Of a stretch of DNA of 64,000 bases, positions 32,338 to 39,905 are shown piece after piece; positions within the stretch are counted from its first letter, which is position 1, and each line of letters opens with the position of its first letter. The notes beneath the pieces are model-generated. The model was not told where the DNA came from. It was given only the letters and a program-made list of their open reading frames with translations, and made no database searches. This stretch comes from Streptomyces shenzhenensis (GTDB taxonomy: Bacteria; Actinomycetota; Actinomycetes; Streptomycetales; Streptomycetaceae). The DNA is taken from positions 1 to 64,000 of the forward strand of contig NZ_PENI01000024.1 in NCBI RefSeq assembly GCF_003688995.1. The letters run 5' to 3'. The position numbers and the translations under genes were made by a program.

Positions 32338-33531
32338 ATGTCGTACGTGGAGATACCGGGCGCCAAGGTCCCCATCCGGCTGTGGACCGACCCCGCCACG
32401 GTCGAGGATGTCGCGCTGCAGCAGCTGCGCAACGTCGCTACGCTGCCCTGGATCAAGGGTCTGGCCGTGATGCCGGACGTCCACTACGGCAAGGGCGCGA
32501 CGGTCGGATCGGTCATCGCCATGCGGGGCGCGGTGTGCCCGGCCGCGGTGGGCGTGGACATCGGCTGCGGGATGTCGGCGGTGAAGACGTCACTGACCGA
32601 GAACGACCTGCCGGGAGACCTGTCCCGGCTCCGCTCGAAGATCGAGGAAGCGATTCCGGTGGGCCGGGGCATGCATGACGACCCCGTCCGTCCGTCCCGT
32701 TTCCACGGCCTCGCCACGGGCCAGTGGGAGGGATTCTGGGGGCGGTTCGACGACATCGCGGAGGCGGTCAGGTTCCGGGCGGAGCGGGCGCGGAAGCAGA
32801 TGGGCACGCTCGGTTCCGGCAACCACTTCTGCGAGGTGTGCGTCGACACGTCCGGTTCCGTCTGGCTCATGCTGCACTCCGGCTCCCGCAACATCGGCAA
32901 GGAACTCGCGGAGCACCACATCGGTGTCGCCCGGGGCCTGCCGCACAACCAGGGCCTGATCGACCGCGACCTCGCCGTCTTCGTGGCGGACACCCCGCAG
33001 ATGGCGGCGTACGAGCACGACCTGTACTGGGCCCAGGAGTACGCGCGGTACAACCGGTCGCTCATGATGGCGCTCCTCAAGGACGTCGTCCGCAAGGAGT
33101 TCAAGAAGGCCAAGGTGACCTTCGAGCCCGAGGTGAGCTGCCATCACAACTACGTGAGCCGCGAGCGCTACGAGGGCATGGACCTGCTCGTCACCCGCAA
33201 GGGCGCGATCCGCGCGGGCTCCGGCGAGTACGGGATCATCCCGGGCTCGATGGGCACGGGTTCGTACATCGTGCGCGGCCTCGGGAACGAGAAGTCCTTC
33301 AACTCCGCGTCGCACGGCGCCGGCCGGCGCATGAGCCGCAGCGCCGCCAAGCGCCGCTTCTCCACGAAGGACCTGGAGGAGCAGACACGCGGCGTGGAGT
33401 GCCGCAAGGACTCCGGTGTGGTCGACGAGATCCCCGGCGCCTACAAGCCGATCGAGCAGGTCATCGACCAGCAGCGGGACCTGGTGGCGGTCGTCGCGAA
33501 GCTCAAGCAGGTCGTGTGCGTGAAGGGCTGA
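32338..33531 (+). CDS. rtcB: RtcB-type RNA ligase
   Basis: A 397-residue RNA-splicing/repair ligase that joins 2',3'-cyclic phosphate or 3'-phosphate ends to 5'-OH ends using GTP and Mn2+. VMPDVHYGKGATVGSVIAMR near residue 47, VGVDIGCGMSAV near residue 73 (metal-binding Asp and Cys), GSGNHF near residue 158, MLHSGSRNIG near residue 180, and FNSASHGAGRRMSR near residue 320 (His that carries the guanylate) are all present. ATG at 32338 follows GAGGAA. It is divergent from the DUF3558 genes and convergent with the MarR gene. No RtcA or archease gene is nearby. Confidence 0.95.
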   Translation: MSYVEIPGAKVPIRLWTDPATVEDVALQQLRNVATLPWIKGLAVMPDVHYGKGATVGSVIAMRGAVCPAAVGVDIGCGMSAVKTSLTENDLPGDLSRLRSKIEEAIPVGRGMHDDPVRPSRFHGLATGQWEGFWGRFDDIAEAVRFRAERARKQMGTLGSGNHFCEVCVDTSGSVWLMLHSGSRNIGKELAEHHIGVARGLPHNQGLIDRDLAVFVADTPQMAAYEHDLYWAQEYARYNRSLMMALLKDVVRKEFKKAKVTFEPEVSCHHNYVSRERYEGMDLLVTRKGAIRAGSGEYGIIPGSMGTGSYIVRGLGNEKSFNSASHGAGRRMSRSAAKRRFSTKDLEEQTRGVECRKDSGVVDEIPGAYKPIEQVIDQQRDLVAVVAKLKQVVCVKG

Positions 33532-33538
33532 GGCCCGG

Positions 33539-33561
33539 GACCCCGGCCGGGCGCCGGGGTC
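33539..33561. terminator. Bidirectional terminator between rtcB and the MarR gene
   Basis: GACCCCGGC-CGGGC-GCCGGGGTC is a perfect 9-bp stem sitting exactly between the two convergent stop codons. Confidence 0.85.
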
Positions 33562-34059
33562 TCACCCGCCCGGCGGGGGCTGCGCCCGGGCCGTGCGCAG
33601 CCGGGCGATCCGTTCGGTGCTGAACGCCACCGTTCGTCTCATGTGGCTCACGATCGTGGCGAGTTCGGTGTCGTCCAGGTCCTCGAAGAGGGTGGACCAG
33701 TCGCCGCCCAGCCGCTCCCAGGTCCGCCCGAACTCGGCGGTCCTCTCCGGCACCGCCGCCACCAGCACCCGCCGCCGGTCGGACGCGTCCCGCTCCCGGA
33801 CCACATAGCCCGACCGCTCCAGCCGGTCCACCAGACGGGTCGCCGACCCGGTCGTCAGCCCGGTCAGCTCCGCGACCCGGCCCGTCGTCACCGGCGCCCG
33901 TTCCAGCGTGAGCAGGTTCAGGCACTGCAGATCGGTCGGGTGCAAGCCCAGATGGTCGGCGACGGCCTGATTGAACAGGGCGTACGAGGCCACGTACCGG
34001 CGGGAGACGGTGGACAGCTCCGCCAGCAGCCGTGCCCGCGCGCTCCCGTTCCCGGTCAT
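33562..34059 (-). CDS. MarR-family transcriptional regulator
   Basis: A 165-residue dimeric winged-helix protein. The DNA-binding core reads VTTGRVAELTGLTTGSATRL near residue 57 followed by VDRLERSGYVVRERDASDRR, the wing with the conserved DxRR. Flanking helices form the dimer. The start is ATG at 34059 behind AGGGAG; an upstream in-frame extension is a run of Asp/Glu codons from a 12-bp tandem repeat and is not coding. The ligand and targets are unknown, and no adjacent efflux or oxidoreductase gene is divergent from it. Confidence 0.88.
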   Translation of the reverse strand: MTGNGSARARLLAELSTVSRRYVASYALFNQAVADHLGLHPTDLQCLNLLTLERAPVTTGRVAELTGLTTGSATRLVDRLERSGYVVRERDASDRRRVLVAAVPERTAEFGRTWERLGGDWSTLFEDLDDTELATIVSHMRRTVAFSTERIARLRTARAQPPPGG

Positions 34060-34068
34060 GCGCTCCCT

Positions 34069-34104
34069 TTCGTCCGCGTGTTCGTCCGCGTCTTCGTCCG
34101 CGTC
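34069..34104. repeat. Three 12-bp tandem repeats upstream of the MarR gene
   Basis: TTCGTCCGCGTG, TTCGTCCGCGTC and TTCGTCCGCGTC lie end to end, 10 bp before the MarR start codon (minus strand), covering the expected promoter or leader. Confidence 0.85.
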
Positions 34105-34123
34105 CTGCACAGGCCGCAGCGGG

Positions 34124-34591
34124 TCAGAACGAGTACGGGTCCCCGGTGGCCAGGACCAGCAGCCGTTCCCGGTCGTTGGCCCGGTTGTGGTCCACCGTGC
34201 CGCCGCTCCACACCGTGTCGAGCTCCACCGAGACCTCCGTGGGCCGGTCCCGCAGCGTCACCCCGAGCCGGATCTGCTCCCCGATCCCGTCCGCGGCCAG
34301 CGGTCCCGTCCCGCACACCAGCTCCCGTTCGCCGGTGCGCGCGCACCCGGCCGGCAGCTCCAGCCGGTCCGCGAGCGGCACCGACCAGCTCAGCTGCACG
34401 CTCGCGCCCGGCACCGCGGACGGCCCGTGGTTGCGCGGCGTGAACCAGATGTCGACCCGGTCCCCGGTCAGCATCGCCGACCCGTGGTACGCCAGGTCCG
34501 CCTCCGGCACCCCGGTCGCCCCGGCCGGCCCGGCCGCGGCCACCGCCAGCGCGGCGGCGCCCCACACAGCAAGCACCCTCGTCCTCCGCAT
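34124..34591 (-). CDS. Secreted protein of unknown function
   Basis: A 155-residue protein starting MRRTRVLAVWGAAALAVAAA with a cleavage-like GPAGATG, a Sec signal peptide. The mature part is a beta-rich domain (IWFTPRNHGPSAVPGASVQL, with one Cys pair at CARTGERELVC), resembling DUF11-like extracellular domains. ATG at 34591 is preferred because GGAG sits 8 nt upstream; GTG at 34600 is the alternative. It lies upstream of and on the same strand as the MarR gene. Confidence 0.75.
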   Translation of the reverse strand: MRRTRVLAVWGAAALAVAAAGPAGATGVPEADLAYHGSAMLTGDRVDIWFTPRNHGPSAVPGASVQLSWSVPLADRLELPAGCARTGERELVCGTGPLAADGIGEQIRLGVTLRDRPTEVSVELDTVWSGGTVDHNRANDRERLLVLATGDPYSF

Positions 34592-34710
34592 GCCACCCAC
34601 TCCGTCGTGCGATCCCGTGTCACGTCATCACGTACGCAGGGATGTATCCCACGCGGAGCGGATGGCAGGCGCCGTCCATCAGGTGACACCGTGCATGCCA
34701 AGCTGCACCC

Positions 34711-35049
34711 ATGCTGATCCTCCGCTCCGCCGCCCTGTTCGTCGTCGCCGCCCTCTTCGAGATCGGTGGCGCCTGGCTCGTCTGGCAGGGGGTGAGGGAG
34801 CACCGCGGCTGGTTGTGGATGACCGGCGGCGTGCTCGCTCTCGGCGCCTACGGCTTCGTCGCCACTTTCCAGCCCGACGCCCACTTCGGCCGCATCCTCG
34901 CCGCCTACGGCGGGATCTTCGTGGCCGGTTCGATCCTGTGGGGCGTGGTCGCCGACGGCTACCGGCCCGACCGCTGGGACATCGCCGGCGCGCTGATCTG
35001 CCTCGTCGGGATGGCCGTGATCATGTGGGCGCCGCGCGACGCCGGCTGA
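34711..35049 (+). CDS. YnfA-family (UPF0060) small membrane protein
   Basis: A 112-residue protein with four transmembrane helices. FVVAALFEIGGAWLVWQGVR near the N-terminus and TFQPDAHFGRILAAYGGIFV in the middle, then ADGYRPDRWDIAGALICLVG, are the family signature. YnfA proteins are distant relatives of small multidrug resistance transporters and some export cations or dyes. ATG at 34711. Confidence 0.92.
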   Translation: MLILRSAALFVVAALFEIGGAWLVWQGVREHRGWLWMTGGVLALGAYGFVATFQPDAHFGRILAAYGGIFVAGSILWGVVADGYRPDRWDIAGALICLVGMAVIMWAPRDAG

Positions 35050-35136
35050 TCCGCCGCCCGGCACCGCCCGGCACACGGCGGCGGCCGTCGCCTACCCTAG
35101 GCAGAGACCCGCGCAGGCCCGCCCGAGGAGCAGCCC

Positions 35137-35913
35137 ATGGCCACCGCCGTACCGTCCGCCGCCTCCCGCATCGCCGTCGTCACCGGTGCGAGCAGCGGAA
35201 TCGGCGCCGCCACCGCCCGTGCGCTGGCCGCCGCCGGGTACCGGGTCGTCCTCACGGCCCGCCGCAAGGACCGCATCGAGGCGCTCGCCGAGGAGATCAA
35301 CGCGGCCGGGCACGCGGCGACGGCGTATCCGCTGGACGTCACCGACCGGGCCGCCGTCGACGAGTTCGCGACCGCCTTCACGACGGTCGGCGTACTGGTC
35401 AACAACGCGGGCGGAGCGCTCGGCGCCGACCCGGTCGCCACCGGCGACCCCGCGGACTGGCGCTCGATGTACGAGACGAACGTCATCGGCACCCTCAACC
35501 TCACCCAGGCGCTGCTCCCCAAGCTGGAGGCGAGCGGCGACGGCACGGTCGTGGTGGTCTCCTCCACCGCGGGCCACGGCACCTACGAGGGCGGCGCGGG
35601 CTATGTCGCGGCCAAGCACGGCGCCCACGTCCTCGCCGAGACCCTGCGCCTGGAGATCGTCGGCCGGCCGGTCCGCGTCATCGAGATCGCGCCCGGCATG
35701 GTCAGGACGGACGAGTTCGCGCTGACCCGCTTCGGCGGCGACGCGGAGAAGGCGGCGAAGGTGTACGAGGGCGTGGCCGAGCCGCTCACCGCCGAGGACG
35801 TGGCGGAGACGATCGCCTGGACGGTGACCCGCCCCAGCCATGTCAATGTCGACCTGCTGGTTCTGCGTCCGCGGGCCCAGGCGTCCAACACGAAGGTCCA
35901 CAGGGAGCGCTGA
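35137..35913 (+). CDS. Short-chain dehydrogenase/reductase (SDR)
   Basis: A 258-residue classical SDR. The NAD(P) loop is VVTGASSGIGAATARAL near residue 10, NNAGG follows near residue 90, the catalytic Ser lies in VVVSSTAGHG near residue 141, and the YVAAK motif near residue 155 supplies Tyr and Lys. Similar to YdfG/clavulanate-type oxidoreductases acting on 3-hydroxy acids or serine, but the substrate is not evident. It starts at ATG 35137 behind GAGGAG. The next gene starts on its stop codon. Confidence 0.92.
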   Translation: MATAVPSAASRIAVVTGASSGIGAATARALAAAGYRVVLTARRKDRIEALAEEINAAGHAATAYPLDVTDRAAVDEFATAFTTVGVLVNNAGGALGADPVATGDPADWRSMYETNVIGTLNLTQALLPKLEASGDGTVVVVSSTAGHGTYEGGAGYVAAKHGAHVLAETLRLEIVGRPVRVIEIAPGMVRTDEFALTRFGGDAEKAAKVYEGVAEPLTAEDVAETIAWTVTRPSHVNVDLLVLRPRAQASNTKVHRER

Positions 35914-36071
35914 TGTCCGAGGATCTCTCACCGGAACGCGCCGCCGAGAAGCGCCGGCTCGCCCAGGAGACGAAGAACGAGCGCCAGGTCTGGTACTTCC
36001 TCGCATACTTCCTCTTCGGCATCCACATCCTGGCCTGGGTAATGATCTACGCAGTACGCCACGGCAACTGA
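35913..36071 (+). CDS. Small single-span membrane protein coupled to the SDR gene
   Basis: A 52-residue protein whose ATG overlaps the SDR stop codon. The first 25 residues are charged (MSEDLSPERAAEKRRLAQET), and VWYFLAYFLFGIHILAWVMI forms one helix. DUF6126-like small proteins of this kind accompany SDR genes in Streptomyces. It may anchor a complex to the membrane. A tandem intergenic repeat array starts 2 bp after the stop. Confidence 0.78.
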   Translation: MSEDLSPERAAEKRRLAQETKNERQVWYFLAYFLFGIHILAWVMIYAVRHGN

Positions 36072-36072
36072 C

Positions 36073-36264
36073 CCCCAAGGGGCGCGGGGAACGGCGCGAT
36101 CAACCACAACGCACCCGCAGACAACCACGGTGGTTCAGTGCCCCGAAGGGGCGCGGGGAACGGCGCGCCCAGCCACAACGCACCCGCAGACAACTACGGC
36201 GGTTCAGTGCCCCGAAGGGGCGCGGGGAACGGCGCGCCCAGCCACAACGCACCCGCAGACAACC
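36073..36264 (+). repeat. Tandem array of a 69-bp intergenic repeat
   Basis: Three units (36073-36140, 36141-36209 and a shorter third to 36264) begin CCCCGAAGGGGCGCGGGGAA, then CGGCGCG-CCAGCCACAACGC and ACCCGCAGACAAC, and are joined by ACGGCGGTTCAGTG. The first unit lacks one base. Single dispersed copies lie at 44222-44277 and, partly, 3306-3334. All sit next to stop codons. The rest of this gap up to 36308 is plain intergenic DNA. Confidence 0.85.
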
Positions 36265-36308
36265 GATAGCCCCCCCACAACACGGCGCACCAGGCACTCG
36301 GCAAGCCG

Positions 36309-37151
36309 TCAACGACCCCCCGCTGCATAAACCGCCGGAGGCACCCCCACCGTCGAAGTGAAATCCCGCACCAAGTGAGCCTGATCCGCATACCCGAGAT
36401 CCGCGGCCAGGGCCGCCCAGTCCACCGAGCCCTCCCCCTCGGCACGCTCCAGCGCCTCGTGGATGCGGTAACGCAGGATGACCCACTTCGGCCCGACCCC
36501 GACGTACCCGGCGAAGAGCCGTTGCAGCAGCCGTACGGACACCCCCTCCGCACGGGCGAAGTCCGCGACGCGGCGGATCGAGCGGTCGGTGCGGATCCGG
36601 TCCACCAGACCCGCCGCGAGGTCGGCCTGCGGATCGGGCCGGGGACCGAGGGAGAGCAGGAACGCGTCCAGGGCGGCGACGCGGGCGTCCTCGTCGTCCG
36701 GATCGAGCACGGCCCGCGGGTCGGCGTCCGGCCAGACGTCCGGGAAGCGGACGCGGCGGCCCGTCCACGCGGCCACCGGGCGGTCCGGTGCGAAGGGCCG
36801 GAAGCCGCCGGGCCGGAACTGGATCCCGCAGACCCGGCCCCTGCCCGCCAGCTTCTGGGTGAACAGCCCGAGCCCGACGCCCGCGACCTCGGCGAACGGC
36901 TCCTGGCCCGCGAAGTGCTGGAAGACGACGTTCACCGAGGGGTGCGGGACGACATGGGAGGCGTACGGCCGGGCGAGGTCCCAGTCGATCAGCCAGTAGT
37001 GCTCCAGGTACGGGCGCAGCGGAGATCGGGTTCTCCCCTGGTCGAGCGCAGCCGAGAGCTCGGGGAAGGGCTCCCGGCGGCGGAAGTCCACGTGGGCGAA
37101 GAGTTCCGTGGCGTCGACGATGCCTCGGGTGTCACGGCGTGGGGCGGCCAT
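36309..37151 (-). CDS. AraC-family transcriptional regulator
   Basis: A 280-residue protein with an N-terminal cupin-like domain (DUF6597-type, HYWLIDWDLARPYASHVVPH) and a C-terminal AraC helix-turn-helix pair (RRVADFARAEGVSVRLLQRL and ALAADLGYADQAHLVRDFTS). Near residue 28 an extra stretch PELSAALDQGRTRSP comes from an in-frame copy of a dispersed repeat (37031-37070). Start is ATG 37151. It is divergent from a flavin monooxygenase operon, which is its likely target. Confidence 0.88.
   Translation of the reverse strand: MAAPRRDTRGIVDATELFAHVDFRRREPFPELSAALDQGRTRSPLRPYLEHYWLIDWDLARPYASHVVPHPSVNVVFQHFAGQEPFAEVAGVGLGLFTQKLAGRGRVCGIQFRPGGFRPFAPDRPVAAWTGRRVRFPDVWPDADPRAVLDPDDEDARVAALDAFLLSLGPRPDPQADLAAGLVDRIRTDRSIRRVADFARAEGVSVRLLQRLFAGYVGVGPKWVILRYRIHEALERAEGEGSVDWAALAADLGYADQAHLVRDFTSTVGVPPAVYAAGGR
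37031..37070 (-). repeat. Dispersed palindromic repeat inside the AraC gene
   Basis: On the minus strand CCCTTCCCCGAGCTCTCGGC then TGCGCTCGACCAGGGGAGAA is the partner of the hemC repeat. It encodes PELSAALDQG of the AraC protein and keeps the frame. It starts near codon 28. Confidence 0.65.
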
Positions 37152-37236
37152 GCCGGGATCGTAGATCGGGGCACCGACATCCGCCGGACGGACGACCGCC
37201 GGAATAGCGGACGGAGGCCCACCGTTGGGAGGGTAT

Positions 37237-37255
37237 AGTTGAACCGTAAACAACT
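37237..37255 (+). promoter_or_regulatory. Candidate operator/promoter of the flavin monooxygenase operon
   Basis: AGTTG-AACCGTAAA-CAACT is an inverted repeat (5-bp arms, 9-bp spacer) placed 16 bp before the start codon, ahead of GGAGGG. TATAGT at 37234-37239 may be the -10 element, so a bound protein would block the promoter. The neighbouring AraC regulator is the first candidate ligand. Confidence 0.45.
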
Positions 37256-37271
37256 TGGAGGGTGAGCGACC

Positions 37272-38357
37272 ATGCAGTTCGGGATCTTCAGCGTCGGCGA
37301 CGTCACGCCCGACCCCACCACAGGGCGTACGCCGACCGAGCGCGAGCGCATCAAGGCCATGGTCGCCATCGCGCTGAAGGCCGAGGAGATCGGCCTGGAC
37401 GTCTTCGCGACCGGCGAGCACCACAACCCGCCGTTCGTGCCGTCCTCGCCGACCACGATGCTCGGCTACATCGCCGCGCGCACGGAGCGGCTGATCCTGT
37501 CCACCTCCACCACCCTGATCACCACCAACGACCCGGTGAAGATCGCGGAGGACTTCGCGATGCTCCAGCACCTGGCCGACGGCCGGGTGGACCTGATGAT
37601 GGGCCGCGGCAACACCGGACCGGTCTACCCCTGGTTCGGCCAGGACATCCGCCAGGGCGTCAACCTGGCCATCGAGAACTACGCCCTGCTCCACCGGCTG
37701 TGGCGGGAGGACGTGGTGAACTGGGAGGGCAAGTTCCGCACCCCGTTGCAGGGCTTCACCGCCACGCCCCGCCCGCTGGACGGCGTACCGCCGTTCGTCT
37801 GGCACGGCTCCATCCGCTCCCCGGAGATCGCCGAGCAGGCCGCCTACTACGGCGACGGCTTCTTCCACAACAACATCTTCTGGCCGGCCGACCACACCAA
37901 GCGGATGGTCGAGCTGTACCGGACCCGGTACGCGCACTACGGGCACGGCACACCCGAGCAGGCGATCGTCGGGCTCGGCGGCCAGGTGTTCATGCGGAAG
38001 AACTCGCAGGACGCGGTGCGCGAGTTCCGCCCCTACTTCGACAACGCGCCGGTCTACGGGCACGGGCCCTCCCTGGAGGACTTCACCGACCAGACCCCGC
38101 TGACCGTCGGCTCCCCGCAGCAGGTCATCGAGAAGACGCTGTCCTTCCGCGAGTACGCCGGCGACTACCAGCGCCAGCTGTTCCTGATGGACCACGCCGG
38201 GCTGCCGCTGAAGACGGTGCTGGAACAGCTCGACCTGCTCGGCGAGGAGGTCGTACCGGTGCTGCGCAAGGAGTTCGCCGCGGGCCGCCCGGCCGACGTG
38301 CCCGAGGCCCCCACCCACGCGTCCCTGCTCGCCGCCCAGGAGGTGTCCGTCGCATGA
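37272..38357 (+). CDS. LLM-class flavin-dependent oxidoreductase
   Basis: A 361-residue luciferase-like monooxygenase with a TIM barrel. MQFGIFSVGDVTPDPTTGRT opens the protein; FATGEHHNPPFVPSSPTTML near residue 46 and DLMMGRGNTGPVYPWFG near residue 111 are conserved in the CE1758-type flavin monooxygenase group. It uses reduced FMN or F420; the adjacent FMN reductase gene points to FMN. Its stop overlaps the reductase start (ATGA). GGAGG sits 11 nt upstream. Confidence 0.9.
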   Translation: MQFGIFSVGDVTPDPTTGRTPTERERIKAMVAIALKAEEIGLDVFATGEHHNPPFVPSSPTTMLGYIAARTERLILSTSTTLITTNDPVKIAEDFAMLQHLADGRVDLMMGRGNTGPVYPWFGQDIRQGVNLAIENYALLHRLWREDVVNWEGKFRTPLQGFTATPRPLDGVPPFVWHGSIRSPEIAEQAAYYGDGFFHNNIFWPADHTKRMVELYRTRYAHYGHGTPEQAIVGLGGQVFMRKNSQDAVREFRPYFDNAPVYGHGPSLEDFTDQTPLTVGSPQQVIEKTLSFREYAGDYQRQLFLMDHAGLPLKTVLEQLDLLGEEVVPVLRKEFAAGRPADVPEAPTHASLLAAQEVSVA

Positions 38358-38998
38358 AGCTCGTCGTCGTCTCGGCGGGACTGAGCGTCCCGTCCTCCAC
38401 CCGGCTGCTCGCCGACCGGCTGGCCGCGGCCACCGCCCGGCACACCCCGGTCGACGTCCAGGTCGTCGAGGTGCGCGAACTCGCCGTGGAGATCGCGCAC
38501 CACCTCACCAACGGTTTCCCGGGCCGGGCCCTGTCCGCCGCGCTGGACGCGGTCACCGGGGCGGACGGGCTGATCGTCGTCACCCCGGTGTTCACGGCCT
38601 CCTACAGCGGACTGTTCAAGTCCTTCTTCGACCTGATCGATCCGGCGGCCCTGACCGGCAAGCCGGTGCTGATCGCCGCGACCGGCGGCACGGCCCGGCA
38701 CTCCCTGGTCCTGGAGCACGCCCTGCGCCCGCTCTTCGCCTACCTCAGGGCGGTGGTCGTACCCACCGCCGTGTACGCCGCCTCGGAGGACTGGGGCGCG
38801 CCGGGGCTGGCGGAGCGGATCGACCGGGCGGCGGCGGAGCTGGCCGCGCTGATGACCGGCCTGACGCGGAGCGATGCGGCCATCGGGAGCAACGCGGTCA
38901 CCGGGCGCGAGGCGGGCGCCGGGAGCGCGCCGGACACCGCGGACGCCCTGCGAGTGGTGCCCTTCGAGGAGCAGTTGGCGCGGCTCGGCGCCGCCTGA
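38354..38998 (+). CDS. NAD(P)H-dependent FMN reductase
   Basis: A 214-residue flavodoxin-fold reductase (CE1759 type). VVVSAGLSVPSSTRLLADRL near residue 4 is the phosphate-binding loop, and VVTPVFTASYSGLFKSFFDL near residue 75 and ATGGTARHS near residue 111 bind FMN. It supplies reduced FMN to the monooxygenase encoded just upstream, whose stop overlaps its ATG. The C-terminal 40 residues are variable. Confidence 0.9.
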   Translation: MKLVVVSAGLSVPSSTRLLADRLAAATARHTPVDVQVVEVRELAVEIAHHLTNGFPGRALSAALDAVTGADGLIVVTPVFTASYSGLFKSFFDLIDPAALTGKPVLIAATGGTARHSLVLEHALRPLFAYLRAVVVPTAVYAASEDWGAPGLAERIDRAAAELAALMTGLTRSDAAIGSNAVTGREAGAGSAPDTADALRVVPFEEQLARLGAA

Positions 38999-39149
38999 CA
39001 GCCGCTCGGCCGCGCGGCGGGGCCCACGGTGAGAGGACGGTAGGTGCCGGCTCCGGGTTGCGTCCGGGACGGTGAGAGCCAGGTAAAAAGGGTGATCGTA
39101 GGCACGCTCGGCACGGCCGAACCGCCGGTGGCCTTGGCAGACTGGGGGC

Positions 39150-39905
39150 GTGCCCCAGACTGTGCTGCTCGCCGAAGACGACCGTGCCATCCGTCACGCC
39201 CTGGAGCGTGCCCTGACCCTGGAGGGCTATGAGGTGACGGCGGTCGCCGACGGGGTGGAGGCGCTGGCGCATGCCCACCGCACGCCGCCGGACGTCCTCG
39301 TCCTCGATGTGATGATGCCGGGCATCGACGGACTCCAGGTGTGCCGGGTGCTGCGCGCCGAGGGCGACCGCACCCCGATCCTGATGCTCACCGCGCTGGT
39401 CGAGACCGCCGACCGGATCGCCGGCCTCGACGCCGGCGCCGACGACTACGTCGTCAAGCCGTTCGACGTCGAGGAGGTCTTCGCCCGGCTGCGCGCCCTG
39501 ATGCGCCGCACCACCCCGGTGACCGCGGGCGGGAACGGCGGCGGGAACGGTGGTGGCGGCAACGGCGGTGGTGCCGACCCGGTCCGCGGCGCCCAGGCCA
39601 ACGACCGTCAGGTGGAGGCCGCCGGGCTGCGCATGGACCTCCAGGCGCGCCGGGCCTGGCGGGGCAAGCGGGAGCTGGAGCTGACCCGCACCGAGTTCGA
39701 ACTGCTGGAACTCCTGGTCCGCAACGCCGGCATCGTGCTCGACCACTCCACCATCTACGACCGCATCTGGGGCTACGACTTCGGACCCGGCTCCAAGAAC
39801 CTCGCCGTCTACGTCGGCTACCTGCGCCGCAAGCTCGACGAGCCCGGCGCACCGCAGCTGATCCACACCGTGCGGGGCGTGGGTTACGTGCTGCGGGAGG
39901 ACTGA
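39150..39905 (+). CDS. OmpR-family response regulator
   Basis: A 251-residue regulator. The receiver domain has DD at residues 10-11, the phosphoacceptor Asp in LVLDVMMPGIDG near residue 53 and VVKPFD near residue 104. A Gly/Asn-rich linker, GGNGGGNGGGGNGGG, of about 17 residues joins it to a winged-helix output domain (LTRTEFELLELLVRNAG, then GYLRRKLDE and IHTVRGVGYVLRED). GTG at 39150. It is immediately followed by its histidine kinase gene with no gap. Confidence 0.93.
   Translation: MPQTVLLAEDDRAIRHALERALTLEGYEVTAVADGVEALAHAHRTPPDVLVLDVMMPGIDGLQVCRVLRAEGDRTPILMLTALVETADRIAGLDAGADDYVVKPFDVEEVFARLRALMRRTTPVTAGGNGGGNGGGGNGGGADPVRGAQANDRQVEAAGLRMDLQARRAWRGKRELELTRTEFELLELLVRNAGIVLDHSTIYDRIWGYDFGPGSKNLAVYVGYLRRKLDEPGAPQLIHTVRGVGYVLRED

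Noticed and set aside
36073..36264. CRISPR-like array
   Set aside because: Units are tandem with no unique spacers and are found singly elsewhere; no cas genes are present.
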